Of a stretch of DNA of 64,000 nucleotides, positions 17,715 through 27,064 are shown piece after piece. Source of the DNA: Propionibacteriales bacterium (GTDB lineage: Bacteria > Actinomycetota > Actinomycetes > Propionibacteriales > Nocardioidaceae); contig WHTJ01000007.1 of the NCBI GenBank assembly GCA_009377795.1, forward strand, positions 1-64,000, in the 5' to 3' direction. Made by a program: the position numbers and the translations under genes. How positions within the stretch are numbered: position 1 is the first letter of the stretch; each line of letters opens with the position of its first letter. The notes below the pieces were generated by a model. It worked only from the letters and a program-made list of their open reading frames with translations. It ran no database searches and was not told the origin of the DNA.

Positions 17715-18168
17715 ATTCGGTCCTCACCTGTCGACGCCGGTACTGCTTGAGACGCACCAGACGTTCGTTCGGTTGTCGGACGTTCGGTACGCCCACCCAT
17801 GGGCTATGCACTCGTCGTGGGAAGTTCACGATCCTCTCATGGCAAGAAAGGTAGCGACCCGATGTCGAGCGCGGGCGTTCTGGCTGGCGTCGTATGTCGT
17901 GTGGCGCATTCTGGTCGTGATTTCCGCCTCGGCTGTGAGCGATCCAATTCGCGCCACCCTGGCCGACGGGTCGGCCGTGCGCCGCATCGATCGCACGTCC
18001 CGAACGGTCCGCCGGCTCGTTCCGACTCTCGCTAGGGCGTGCGGACCGGTCGGGGTTTGCGACAGACCGTGCGCGATTTTCTTTGTAACGAAACGAAAAC
18101 AGGCTTGCATCTCGGTTGAGAGAAGCTATACTCGAACATACTAGCGAACACGTCGCGGAGGTTCTTCG
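17715..18168. other. 454-bp intergenic region between divergent genes
   Basis: This holds no convincing gene: the open frames across it lack GC3 bias, have no ribosome binding site and no recognisable domain, and the right part is clearly AT-richer than the rest of the window. It contains the leader of the propeller operon with a 19-bp-spaced direct repeat of GACGTTCG (17760-17767 and 17779-17786) and, at the right end, a well-formed promoter for the HNH gene. Nothing was recognised between about 17800 and 18060. Confidence 0.6.
18105..18132 (+). promoter_or_regulatory. Sigma-70-like promoter of the DUF222/HNH gene
   Basis: TTGCAT at 18105-18110 and TATACT at 18127-18132 are separated by 16 bp. 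The expected start of transcription is near 18139, about 30 bp before the ATG at 18169, which has a GCGGAGG ribosome binding site. A direct repeat of CGAACA (about 18133 and 18145) covers the transcription start and could be an operator. Confidence 0.6.
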
Positions 18169-19806
18169 ATGACGGTCCAGCCCAGCATCGGCGAGATCAC
18201 GCCGGAGGATGTGGGTTGGGCCGAGCTGCGCATGACGCCTGCGGGTGCGGGGTTGGCCAGGCTGCTCGACGATCGGAATCCGGCGAGTCTGGAGGATGCG
18301 TCGCTGGTCGACGCACTCACGGCAGCCAGAAGGCAGGCCAGCTACTACGAAGCCCAGCAGTTGACGCTGATGCAGGAGTTGTATCGGCGGCGTCAGGTCG
18401 AAGACCAGGAGCGTCGTGAGGTGGTCAAGGCGCGGTCGCAGACGTTGACCGAGCTGCAGCCGGTGCTGGGTCAGTCCCGCACCAGGTTGGGCAGCCGGTT
18501 GCGGTTGGGCGAGGCACTGGCGACGCGGTTGCCGCGGGTGTGGGGGTTGCTGTCGGCGGGGCGGATCGACGAGTACACCGCCAGCCTGATCGTCTCCGAA
18601 TTGGACAAGCTGACCGATGAGTCGCTGGTTCCGGTGGTGGAACAGAAGGTTGTCGACCGGCTGGCCGCCGGCATCGACGGCGAGGGTGTGGTGGTGACCC
18701 CTCCGGCGCAGGTGGGCCGATGGGCCCGGGCGCTGGTCGCCGAGGCCGAACCCGACCGGCACGAGGAACGGTTCCGGAAGGGGTTCGCCGACCGCAGTGT
18801 GGGCGTGTTCGGCACCGGTGATGGGCTCGCCGATCTGGTGCTGTCGCACTCGAGTGCCGAGTTGGAAGCCCTCAGTCACCGGTTGAGTCTGATCGCCCGG
18901 CAGACCGGTGCCGACGACCCCCGCAGCATGGACCAGCGCCGCGCCGATGTCGCGGTCGACCTGCTGCTCGGACGGGCGGAGTGCACCGTGTCGACCAGCC
19001 GGCTGGAAACCGGCGATCTGGACCCGGGGGATGGTCCCGACCGTGCACCGGTGAACCACGGCGGCGGGGTTGGGGCGCAGGTCCATGTCACGGTGCCGAT
19101 CCAGACCCTGATGGGCGTCTCCGATCATCCCGGGCAGCTACTCAATGGGGAGCCTGTGCCGGCGTCGCTGGTGCGGCGGATCGCCACGGACCCGTCCTCG
19201 ACCTGGTATCGGCTGCTGACCGACCCGGTCGGGAACCTGCTCGACCTGTCGACCAAGTCCTACAAGCCGACCCCACCGTTGTACCGGGCGATCGTCGCCC
19301 GCGACCGCACCTGCGTCGCACCCGGGTGCACGACCAGTGCACAGGCCGGGGAGACCGACCACACGATCCGCTACTCCGAGGGTGGGTCCACCTCCTACGA
19401 CAACACCGGACGCCCGTGTCAGAGCCATCATCGGGCGAAGGAATCCCCCGGGTTCCAGCTCACCCAACCCACACCCGGCGTCTTCGTGTGGTCCTACCCG
19501 AGTGGGCATGCCTACACCAGCCGACCGGACCCGCATCCGGTCGCCGACTGGCCCGACCACTGGCAGCAACCGGTGTCCGCGACCCAGTTGCAGGACGCGC
19601 TGCGCATGCACGACCTCAACCGCCGACTTCGAGACGACGCCCGACTCCGCGACACCACGCGTCGAGTTCTCGAGGCCCGGCTCCGAGGCTGGTACGCCGC
19701 CAGTCCCGACGACCGGGACGAGCGGGTGGATCCCGACGAGCCCATCCTCGACCACGAGACCACCGCAGTGCTCCACGACCTACTCGAACACGCCGCGCTG
19801 AACTAA
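18169..19806 (+). CDS. DUF222 protein with C-terminal HNH nuclease domain (13E12 type)
   Basis: A 545-residue protein: a long helical DUF222 region (about 20-330), then an HNH domain at about 380-430 with CVAPGCTT, the DH pair in GETDHTIRYSEGG, the Asn in SYDNTG and the final CQSHHRAK. All metal and catalytic residues of HNH nucleases seem present. The family is expanded in actinobacteria and corresponds to the REP13E12 proteins of M. tuberculosis; its biological role is unsettled (DNA damage, mobile-element or phage-site related). It has its own promoter and ends about 100 bp before a SNF2 helicase gene on the same strand. Confidence 0.88.
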   Translation: MTVQPSIGEITPEDVGWAELRMTPAGAGLARLLDDRNPASLEDASLVDALTAARRQASYYEAQQLTLMQELYRRRQVEDQERREVVKARSQTLTELQPVLGQSRTRLGSRLRLGEALATRLPRVWGLLSAGRIDEYTASLIVSELDKLTDESLVPVVEQKVVDRLAAGIDGEGVVVTPPAQVGRWARALVAEAEPDRHEERFRKGFADRSVGVFGTGDGLADLVLSHSSAELEALSHRLSLIARQTGADDPRSMDQRRADVAVDLLLGRAECTVSTSRLETGDLDPGDGPDRAPVNHGGGVGAQVHVTVPIQTLMGVSDHPGQLLNGEPVPASLVRRIATDPSSTWYRLLTDPVGNLLDLSTKSYKPTPPLYRAIVARDRTCVAPGCTTSAQAGETDHTIRYSEGGSTSYDNTGRPCQSHHRAKESPGFQLTQPTPGVFVWSYPSGHAYTSRPDPHPVADWPDHWQQPVSATQLQDALRMHDLNRRLRDDARLRDTTRRVLEARLRGWYAASPDDRDERVDPDEPILDHETTAVLHDLLEHAALN

Positions 19807-19904
19807 CGCCGCCGGCGCGTGAGCACCGTCCGAGCCTCGGCCGATACGATCTGGACCGCCTCGCCAGTCGGACGATGTGGGTGCGATGACATAAGGTACG
19901 CCGC

Positions 19905-22694
19905 GTGCGTTCGTATCCCGACGCCGTGTTCGTCCCCGGAGATCCTCCGCGCACCGGCGTACTCGCGCTGTGGGGCGACGGCGTCGAGCCCGATGCGGAG
20001 CTCGACCTGGTACTGCCCGCCGGCTCGCAGGTACGTCGCACGCGCACCCGAGTCCGGCTGGTCCCGATGGCCGACGCGATCCCGCTGTTGACCGCCGCCA
20101 CGCACGACCAGGCCACCCGGTCGTTCCGGGCGTGGTCCACGGCCGCGCTCACCGGCGCCGGCCTGATCGGTCGTGGCCGGTTGTTGCCGGCCGTCAGCCC
20201 GGGCGGGTACGGCGCCTGGCGGGTCGGGCCGCTGGACCGGGCCGACGAGGAGTGGCTGGACCGGCTCGCCGCCGCGATGCCGGCGCGGGCGCATGCGCTG
20301 CCGATTGAAGGCACTCGGCCGATCCGGCTGCGCTCTCCGCAGTCGCTGGTCCAGAAGTTCTGGGACGCGATGGCCGACGTCCTGGTCCGCACCTCCACGG
20401 CCGAGCTGGCCGCCGACGCGAAGCCGTTTACCGTCACCGAGCCGGTCGATCTCGAGGGGCCGACCGAGTGGCTGACCCGGGCACAGTACGCCGAGTCCGC
20501 CGGCGTCCGGCTGGTGCTGCGGATCGAGCCACCCGAGGACGAGCCGGACCAGGAGGCCGACCACACCGAGACCTCGGACGAGGCGCAGTTTCGCGGTGTA
20601 CTCCAGCTCCGCAGCACAGCGGACCCCAGCCTGCTGGTCGACGTCGCCGACCTGTGGGACGCACCGGCCGCCGTGCTCTCCCGGCTCGGCCACCAGGCCG
20701 AGACCGACCTGTTGCTCACGCTGCGCCGAGGAGCGCGCAGCTGGCCGCCGTTGACGCCCGCGCTTGCCGCAGCCAGTCCGACGTCGGTGGCGCTCGGCTA
20801 CGACGACCTCGAGGACCTGCTCACCGGCGGCGCCGAGGCCCTGGACGGCGCAGGTATCGAGGTGCTGTGGCCGAAGGGTCTTTTCCAGGGCAGCCTGCGA
20901 ATCCGCGCCGGTGTGCACGCGACCCCGGCTCCACCCGGCGAGGCCAAGACCGGTTTCTCACTCGACGAGCTGCTGGAGTTTCGCTGGCGACCCACGCTCG
21001 ACGGCGATCCACTGACCGACGACGAGGTGGCGGCGCTGGCCGAGGCGAAGCGGCCGCTGATCCGGCTCCGTGGCCGCTGGGTCAAGGTCGACCGCGAGCT
21101 GATCGACCGGCTGCGCCGCCGGACCACCCACCGGCTCGGCCCGGCCGAGGCGCTTGCCGCCGCGCTGACCGGCGAGGTCGACGTCGATGGCGAGCCGGTC
21201 GAGTTCCGTGCCGAGGGCTCGATCGCCGACCTGGCCGAGCGGATCACCTCCGCTGCCGCGCACCCGCCGGACATCGCGTCTCCCGCCGGCCTGCGAGCGA
21301 CGCTGCGACCTTACCAGCAGCGCGGTCTCGCCTGGCTGTCGCAGCTGACCAGCCTCGGGCTCGGCGGCTGCCTCGCCGACGATATGGGCCTGGGCAAGAC
21401 CGTGCAGGTGATTGCCTTGCACCTGCATCGACGAACTTCCAGCTCCGGCCCCACGCTCGTGATCTGTCCCACGTCGCTGTTGGGGACCTGGCAGCGCGAG
21501 CTCGAGCACTTCGCTCCGGAAGTTCCCGTACGCCGCTTCCACGGGGGCAGGCGGCACCTGGACGACGTCGCGGACGACGAGATGGTGCTGACCAGCTACG
21601 GTGTCGTGCGTCAAGACCACGAGACGCTGGCCGGGATCGGCTGGGGGCTCGCGGTCGCCGACGAGGCACAGCACGCGAAGAATCCCTTCTCCCGTACGGC
21701 GAAATCCCTCCGCGCCGTCCCTGCCACGGCTCGGGTCGCGCTCACCGGCACCCCGGTCGAGAACCGGCTGTCCGACCTGTGGTCGATCCTGGACTGGACG
21801 ACTCCGGGGATCCTCGGGCCGCTCGACCGGTTCCGGCACCGGCTCGCCGTACCAGTCGAGCGGTATCGCGACCCGGAAGCCACCGCCCGCCTCGGGCAAA
21901 TCACCCGGCCGTTCCTGCTACGCCGCCGTAAGTCCGACCCCGGCATCGCACCGGAGCTGCCTCCCAAGACCGAAAGCAACGTCGTCGTGCCGCTGACCAC
22001 CGAGCAGACGACGTTGTACCAAGCCGTCGTGGACGAGTCCCTGGCGAAGATTCGGGACACCGAGGGCATCGAGCGGCGCGGCATGGTGCTCGGCCTGCTC
22101 ACTGCGCTGAAGCAGGTCTGCAACCATCCGGCGCAGTACCTACACGAGAGCCAGCCGCTGCCCGGCCGGTCGGGCAAGCTGGCGGCTCTCGACGAGCTGG
22201 TCGACGTGCTGGTGGACGAGGGCGAGTCGGTGCTGGTCTTCAGCCAGTACGTCGAGATGTGCCGCCTCCTCGAGGCGCACCTGCGCGACCGCGGCTTTTC
22301 CTCGTTGTTCTTGCACGGCGGGGTCGGACCGAAGCGGCGGGAGCATCTCGTCGACTCGTTCCAGAGCGGCGAAGCGCCGATTTTCCTTCTGTCGTTGAAG
22401 GCTGGCGGTGTAGGGCTAAACCTCACCAGGGCCACGCACGTGGTGCACTACGACCGGTGGTGGAACCCGGCGGTCGAGGACCAGGCGACCGACCGGGCGT
22501 ACCGCATCGGACAGGACCGGCCGGTCCAGGTCCACCGGCTGGTCACGGAAGGAACGCTCGAGGACCGGATCGCGGCCGTGATCGAGTCCAAACGCGATCT
22601 TGCCGACGCGGTCGTGGGTTCCGGCGAAGCGTGGATCGGCGAGTTGTCCGACGCCGAGTTGTCCGACCTGGTGCGGCTCGGGGGTACGTCATGA
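19905..22694 (+). CDS. SNF2-family helicase-like ATPase
   Basis: A 929-residue Swi2/Snf2 ATPase. The first 450 residues form an SNF2-associated N-terminal region. Motor domain 1 has Walker A DDMGLGKT (about 490-497) and the Walker B DEAQHAKN (about 584-591); motor domain 2 has FSQYVEMCRLLEAHL, LSLKAGGVGLNLT and ATDRAYRIGQDRPVQVH. Such proteins translocate on double-stranded DNA and remodel protein-DNA complexes. The start is GTG at 19905. The ATG of the SWIM protein overlaps the stop (ATGA), so the two are made together. SNF2-SWIM pairs are known in bacteria, with suggested roles in DNA repair or defence, not proven here. Confidence 0.92.
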   Translation: MRSYPDAVFVPGDPPRTGVLALWGDGVEPDAELDLVLPAGSQVRRTRTRVRLVPMADAIPLLTAATHDQATRSFRAWSTAALTGAGLIGRGRLLPAVSPGGYGAWRVGPLDRADEEWLDRLAAAMPARAHALPIEGTRPIRLRSPQSLVQKFWDAMADVLVRTSTAELAADAKPFTVTEPVDLEGPTEWLTRAQYAESAGVRLVLRIEPPEDEPDQEADHTETSDEAQFRGVLQLRSTADPSLLVDVADLWDAPAAVLSRLGHQAETDLLLTLRRGARSWPPLTPALAAASPTSVALGYDDLEDLLTGGAEALDGAGIEVLWPKGLFQGSLRIRAGVHATPAPPGEAKTGFSLDELLEFRWRPTLDGDPLTDDEVAALAEAKRPLIRLRGRWVKVDRELIDRLRRRTTHRLGPAEALAAALTGEVDVDGEPVEFRAEGSIADLAERITSAAAHPPDIASPAGLRATLRPYQQRGLAWLSQLTSLGLGGCLADDMGLGKTVQVIALHLHRRTSSSGPTLVICPTSLLGTWQRELEHFAPEVPVRRFHGGRRHLDDVADDEMVLTSYGVVRQDHETLAGIGWGLAVADEAQHAKNPFSRTAKSLRAVPATARVALTGTPVENRLSDLWSILDWTTPGILGPLDRFRHRLAVPVERYRDPEATARLGQITRPFLLRRRKSDPGIAPELPPKTESNVVVPLTTEQTTLYQAVVDESLAKIRDTEGIERRGMVLGLLTALKQVCNHPAQYLHESQPLPGRSGKLAALDELVDVLVDEGESVLVFSQYVEMCRLLEAHLRDRGFSSLFLHGGVGPKRREHLVDSFQSGEAPIFLLSLKAGGVGLNLTRATHVVHYDRWWNPAVEDQATDRAYRIGQDRPVQVHRLVTEGTLEDRIAAVIESKRDLADAVVGSGEAWIGELSDAELSDLVRLGGTS

Positions 22695-23944
22695 GTCCAC
22701 GATCGCGCACACCGTGGTGGCGGGACCGCCCGGCCGAGGACCACCGCCCGCCGCCGGCTCACGGGCCGGGCTCGCGGCGCGGGTTCGGCCGCACCTGGTG
22801 GGGCAGGGCATGGGTGCGGGCGCTGGAGGACCAGGCCTGGCTGGAGCCCGGTCGGTTGTCCCGCGGCCGAGGATACGCACGGCGCGGGACGGTACGCAGC
22901 CTGGCGGTCGCACCCGGCGGCGTCACGGCGAACGTCCAGGGCACCCGGGCGACGCCGTACGACGTCACCGTGAAAGTGCGGGCCTTCACCGAGCCGGAGT
23001 GGAAGCGGGTGCTCGATGTGATCGCCGCCCAGCTCGGCCGGACCGCCGCGCTGCTGGACGGGGAGCTTCCGCCCGAACTGGTGGACGACGTGGGGCTCGC
23101 CGGGCTGGACCTGCTGCCCGGTCCGCACGAGGTGGAGACCAGGTGCTCGTGTCCGGACTTCGCCGAGCCGTGCAAGCATTCGTCGGCGGTCTGCTACCTG
23201 GTCGCCGACGTGCTGGACGAGGATCCGTTCGCGCTCCTGCTGATGCGCGGACGGGAACGGGCGACCGTGCTCGCAGAGCTCCGCGCACGACGTGCGACCT
23301 CACCAGACGACGACCGAGCCGCGACCGATCACGAGCCCGTCGACGAGGGGTTACCGGCGCGGGCGGCGTACGCGGCCGAGGCGGCGGAGCTGCCGGTGCC
23401 GCCGATGCCGCCCGCGCGCCCCGGACGGCCCATGCTCGCCGACCTCGCACCACCGCCCAGCGCCGGAGTCGACGGTGAGGGGCTCGCCGTACTGGCGACC
23501 GACGCCGCCGTCCGAGCCTGGAAGCTGGCCACCGGCGACGGAGACGGGGATCTGACGCTGCCGGTCGAGGCCGACGTGGCCCGGCGCGCCGCCGCGCTGC
23601 TCGGTCAGCCGGCCCTGTACGACCTGGCGTCCAGGGCCGGGATGTCGTCGCGGCAGCTCACCAGCCACGCGCTCGCGTGGCGGCACGCCGGTACCGACGG
23701 CCTGCGGATCCTGACCGACGACTGGCGGCCTGACCACGGTGCGATGAGCGCGGCCCGGAATGCACTCACCGTCGTCGCGCCCAACACGCAGGTACAGGTG
23801 CGCGGAAACCGGGCCACCTCGGGACGACGACAGATCCGGCTCGGCCGGGACGGACGGTGGTACCTCCTCACGAAATCCTTCCGTGGCTGGGATCTCGCGG
23901 CGCCGCCGGCCGACGATCCGAGTGCCCTCTTCGGGCCGGGCTGA
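22691..23944 (+). CDS. SWIM zinc-finger protein, partner of the SNF2 ATPase
   Basis: A 417-residue protein with a basic N-terminus (FGRTWWGRAWVRALED, GRGYARRGTV), then a SWIM zinc finger at about 155-170 of form CxC...CxH (RCSCPDFAEPCKHSSAVCY). The C-terminal half is Ala/Pro-rich with helical segments and no known catalytic motif. SWIM fingers bind DNA or proteins and accompany SWI2/SNF2 ATPases. The 4-nt overlap with the helicase indicates one complex. It ends convergent with the small membrane protein gene 75 bp away. Confidence 0.9.
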   Translation: MSPRSRTPWWRDRPAEDHRPPPAHGPGSRRGFGRTWWGRAWVRALEDQAWLEPGRLSRGRGYARRGTVRSLAVAPGGVTANVQGTRATPYDVTVKVRAFTEPEWKRVLDVIAAQLGRTAALLDGELPPELVDDVGLAGLDLLPGPHEVETRCSCPDFAEPCKHSSAVCYLVADVLDEDPFALLLMRGRERATVLAELRARRATSPDDDRAATDHEPVDEGLPARAAYAAEAAELPVPPMPPARPGRPMLADLAPPPSAGVDGEGLAVLATDAAVRAWKLATGDGDGDLTLPVEADVARRAAALLGQPALYDLASRAGMSSRQLTSHALAWRHAGTDGLRILTDDWRPDHGAMSAARNALTVVAPNTQVQVRGNRATSGRRQIRLGRDGRWYLLTKSFRGWDLAAPPADDPSALFGPG

Positions 23945-24019
23945 CTCCCCGGCGCATCACGGCACGAAGAAACACCGTGTACTCCTGCCCAGCCGGAGCC
24001 GTCGGATGTGGGTCGCCGG

Positions 24020-24505
24020 TCAGCTCCGCCTCAAGGCGCCGCTGAATCCCGCACCGAGCAGAGTCGCACCGACCGCGAGGAAGCACCCGACCGCCAGCCA
24101 CGTGACCGTGCCGTTCTCGATCTCGGCGGGAAGGCCGGGCACGTCGAGCACCCAGCCGGTCGCGTCGAGCGGTCCGGCGACGTACACCAGCGCGGGGAAC
24201 ACACCCCACACCACACCCGCCAGCAGCGGACCGACGGCCGACCGCGCGCCCAGGGACGCGACCAGGACCAGCAGGAACGCCCCGGCCAGCAGCGCCGCCA
24301 GACCGGGCAGGTCCCGCTCGCCGGTCATGTTCTGAGCGGCTCGGAGCCAGCGCGCCCCACCGTAGGTCATGAGCGCGATGGCGATCGGGGTCAGCACCAG
24401 GCCGGTGAGCAGGCTGAGCAAGTGCCAGATCATCCGCCCACCCGAGCGCGGTTCGGCGTAGGGCTCGGGCTGTTCTGGGGATTCCGGCGTCGACGACACA
24501 GTCAC
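24020..24505 (-). CDS. Small integral membrane protein, four helices
   Basis: A 161-residue protein with a Pro/Glu-rich cytoplasmic N-terminus (about 1-23) and four hydrophobic segments (about 25-48, 66-84, 88-110 and 133-156). No family motif was recognised. The start is GTG at 24505, preceded by AGGAGG. Its start is 20 bp from the stop of deoA on the same strand, so it may be the last gene of the nucleoside operon or merely adjacent to it. Confidence 0.65.
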   Translation of the reverse strand: MTVSSTPESPEQPEPYAEPRSGGRMIWHLLSLLTGLVLTPIAIALMTYGGARWLRAAQNMTGERDLPGLAALLAGAFLLVLVASLGARSAVGPLLAGVVWGVFPALVYVAGPLDATGWVLDVPGLPAEIENGTVTWLAVGCFLAVGATLLGAGFSGALRRS

Positions 24506-24525
24506 ACACCTCCTGCACCGAGACC

Positions 24526-25827
24526 CTACGGCACGCCCGCCGCCACTCTCTCGATCACGAGGGGCGGGGGTGTGTACGGCGTGTTCTCCGGCTCGATGTC
24601 GAAGGCGCCGTCCAGCGCCTGCATCGCGCGCGGGAAGCGACCGGGGTCGTCTGCGTGCAGGGTGAGCAGGGGTTGCCCGGCCCGTACGGCATCCCCCGGC
24701 TTCGCGTGAAGTGCGACGCCCGCACCGGCGGACACCGGATCCTCCTTACGCGCGCGTCCGGCACCGAGCCGCCACGCCGCCACCCCCACCGCGAGCGCGT
24801 CCAGCCGGGTCAGCACCCCGGACGACCCGGCGGCGGCGGTGTGCGTCACGGGCGCGACCGGAAGCTCGGCGTCCGGGTCGCCGCCCTGCGCGGAGACCAT
24901 CCGCCGCCACACGTTCATCGCGGAGCCGTCGCGCAGCCGGTCCGCCGGGTCCAGGTCGTCGACGCCGGCCGCGGCCAGCATCTCCCGGGCGAGCGCGAGG
25001 GTCAGCCGTACGACGTCGTCCGGACCACCGCCGGCCAGCACCTCGACCGCCTCCCGCACCTCCAGCGCATTGCCCACGGCCAGGCCGAGCGGAGTCGACA
25101 TGTCGGTCAGCAGCGCGACCGTGGTCACGTCCGAGTCGGCACCGAGCTCGACCATCGTGCGGGCAAGCTCGCGGGCGTCGTCGAGCCGTTTCATGAAGGC
25201 TCCGCTGCCGACCTTCACATCCAGCACCAGAGCGCCGGTGCCCTCCGCGATCTTCTTGCTCATGATCGAGCTCGCGATCAGCGGGATGGACTCGACGGTC
25301 CCCGTGACGTCGCGCAGCGCGTACAGCTTCCGGTCGGCCGGGGCCAGGCCCGCACCCGCCGCGCACACCACCGCGCCGACCTCCTCCAGCCGGTGCAGCA
25401 TCTCCTCGTTGGACAGCTCGGCCCGCCACCCGGGTATCGACTCCAGCTTGTCCAGCGTGCCGCCGGTGTGTCCGAGCCCTCGGCCGGACAGCTGCGGTAC
25501 GGCGACTCCGCAGGACGCGACCAGCGGCGCCAGCGGGAGCGTGATCTTGTCACCGACCCCGCCGGTCGAGTGCTTGTCGACGGTACGCCGCGACAGCCCG
25601 GAGAAGTCCAGCCGCTCGCCGGTCGCGATCATCGCGGCCGTCCAGCGACCGACCTCGCGGCGGCTCATGCCGTTCAGTACGACGGCCATCGCGAGCGCCG
25701 ACATCTGCTCGTCGGCCACCACGCCACGGGTGTACGCGTCGACCACCCAGTCGATCTGCGCGTCGTCCAGCTCGCCGCGGTCCCGCTTCACCGCGATCAC
25801 TTCGACGGCGTCGTGTTCCTCAGCCAC
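24526..25827 (-). CDS. deoA: Thymidine phosphorylase
   Basis: A 433-residue pyrimidine-nucleoside phosphorylase that converts thymidine or deoxyuridine and phosphate to the base and deoxyribose 1-phosphate. The substrate- and phosphate-binding signature KHSTGGVGDK is at about residue 84, followed by SGRGLGHTGGTLDKLESIPG, the family fingerprint. The C-terminal PYNP domain is complete. The start is GTG at 25827, inside the last codons of the P450 gene (8-bp overlap). Its product feeds the deoC/aldehyde dehydrogenase unit at 10.7-14 kb. Confidence 0.93.
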   Translation of the reverse strand: MAEEHDAVEVIAVKRDRGELDDAQIDWVVDAYTRGVVADEQMSALAMAVVLNGMSRREVGRWTAAMIATGERLDFSGLSRRTVDKHSTGGVGDKITLPLAPLVASCGVAVPQLSGRGLGHTGGTLDKLESIPGWRAELSNEEMLHRLEEVGAVVCAAGAGLAPADRKLYALRDVTGTVESIPLIASSIMSKKIAEGTGALVLDVKVGSGAFMKRLDDARELARTMVELGADSDVTTVALLTDMSTPLGLAVGNALEVREAVEVLAGGGPDDVVRLTLALAREMLAAAGVDDLDPADRLRDGSAMNVWRRMVSAQGGDPDAELPVAPVTHTAAAGSSGVLTRLDALAVGVAAWRLGAGRARKEDPVSAGAGVALHAKPGDAVRAGQPLLTLHADDPGRFPRAMQALDGAFDIEPENTPYTPPPLVIERVAAGVP

Positions 25828-27064
25828 GACCGGCCTCGCCCTCGGGTCGGGTGGAGGCGGCGACGCGTACGGACTCGTATCCGCGGAGCACCAGCGTGGG
25901 CCGCCGCAGCGGCGCCGCGGCCAACCCGAGGCCGGGCCAACGCCGCACCAGGCGGGCCAGCGACTCCACCAGCTCCATCCGGGCCAGCGGCGCGCCGAGA
26001 CAGAAGTGCACTCCCGCGCCGAACCCCACGTGAGGGTTGGGATCCCTGCCGACGTCGAACACGTCCGGCCGTTCGAAAACCCGGCCGTCCCGGTTCGCCG
26101 AGCCCAGCAGTACGGCGACCATCTCCCCGGTCGCCAGCGGCCGGCCCCCGAGCTCGAGGTCCGCGGTCGCCGTACGCTCGAAGAGCTGCAGCGCGGAGTC
26201 GAACCGGATCATCTCCTCGACCGCGGTCGACGCCAGCCCTGGATCCGCGCGCAACCGAGCGAGCTGCTCCGGATTCTCGAGCAGTGCGACGAAACCGTTC
26301 CCAAACACGTTGACCGACGCCTCGTGCCCCGCGTTCAGCAGCAGGACGACCGAGGCCACCAGCTCGTCATCGGTCAGCGCGCCGCCTCCGGCACCGCCGT
26401 CCGGCCGGAGCAGGTCCGACATCAGGTCGTCGCCCGGACGCCGCCGCTTGGCCCGGGCATGGTCGCGGATGTAGCCGGCGAACTCGGCGCCGGCCGCCAC
26501 CGCCGCATCCTCCATCTTGCGGGAGCGGGTCTCCTCGTACATCCGGACGATCGCCTGCGACCACCGCCGCAGCTCGGTGTGATCCGACGCGGGTACGCCG
26601 AGGAGCTCCGCGATCACCAGCACCGGCAACGGTTCGGCGTACTCCCGGATCACGTCGAAGCCGGCCGGGTCCACCCGGTCGAGCAGCTCTCCGGCGAGCG
26701 CCCGGACCCGCGGCCGCAGACGCTCGACATGCCCGCGCGCGAACGCCTGCGCGACCGGCCGGCGGAGCCGGGTGTGGGCGGGTGGCTCGTTCTCCATCAT
26801 CTGGTTGCGGTGCAGCAGGTTGAACGGCGCGAACCGGTCGGCGGGCTGCTTGTCCGACCAGATCCGGCCGAGCCTCCGGTCGCGCAACGCGGCGTTCGCC
26901 TCCGCATGTGCGAACACCAGCCAACGTCGCGATCGCTCGTGCCACAGCACGGCTCCGCGTTCGCGCATCCGCGCGAACTCCTGGTACGGGTTCGCCGCCA
27001 CGTCCGGATCGGTCAGGTCGATATCCGCGACCGGCCGGCGGGTGGCGGCGGCCGGCCGGGTCAA
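25820..27064 (-). CDS. Cytochrome P450 inside the nucleoside salvage operon
   Basis: A 414-residue soluble bacterial class I P450. The heme-binding motif FGAGVHFCLGAPLAR holds the thiolate ligand C355, the ExxR motif is EEMIR, and the I-helix oxygen-activation site reads LLNAGHEASVN with Ala-Ser in place of the usual Glu-Thr/Asp-Thr ending. No ferredoxin or ferredoxin reductase is adjacent. It starts with TTG at 27064 overlapping the cdd stop, and its end overlaps the deoA start by 8 bp, so it is an integral operon member. The substrate is unknown; a nucleoside or modified base is suggested only by context. Confidence 0.92.
   Translation of the reverse strand: MTRPAAATRRPVADIDLTDPDVAANPYQEFARMRERGAVLWHERSRRWLVFAHAEANAALRDRRLGRIWSDKQPADRFAPFNLLHRNQMMENEPPAHTRLRRPVAQAFARGHVERLRPRVRALAGELLDRVDPAGFDVIREYAEPLPVLVIAELLGVPASDHTELRRWSQAIVRMYEETRSRKMEDAAVAAGAEFAGYIRDHARAKRRRPGDDLMSDLLRPDGGAGGGALTDDELVASVVLLLNAGHEASVNVFGNGFVALLENPEQLARLRADPGLASTAVEEMIRFDSALQLFERTATADLELGGRPLATGEMVAVLLGSANRDGRVFERPDVFDVGRDPNPHVGFGAGVHFCLGAPLARMELVESLARLVRRWPGLGLAAAPLRRPTLVLRGYESVRVAASTRPEGEAGRG

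Noticed and set aside
17683-18144. A 153-codon open frame on the plus strand between the propeller operon and the HNH gene
   Set aside because: It starts inside another gene, has no GC3 bias, no ribosome binding site and no domain; taken as non-coding.
18131-18150. LexA/SOS box before the HNH gene
   Set aside because: The CGAACA words are direct repeats, not the inverted CGAAC-N4-GTTCG needed for an actinobacterial LexA box.
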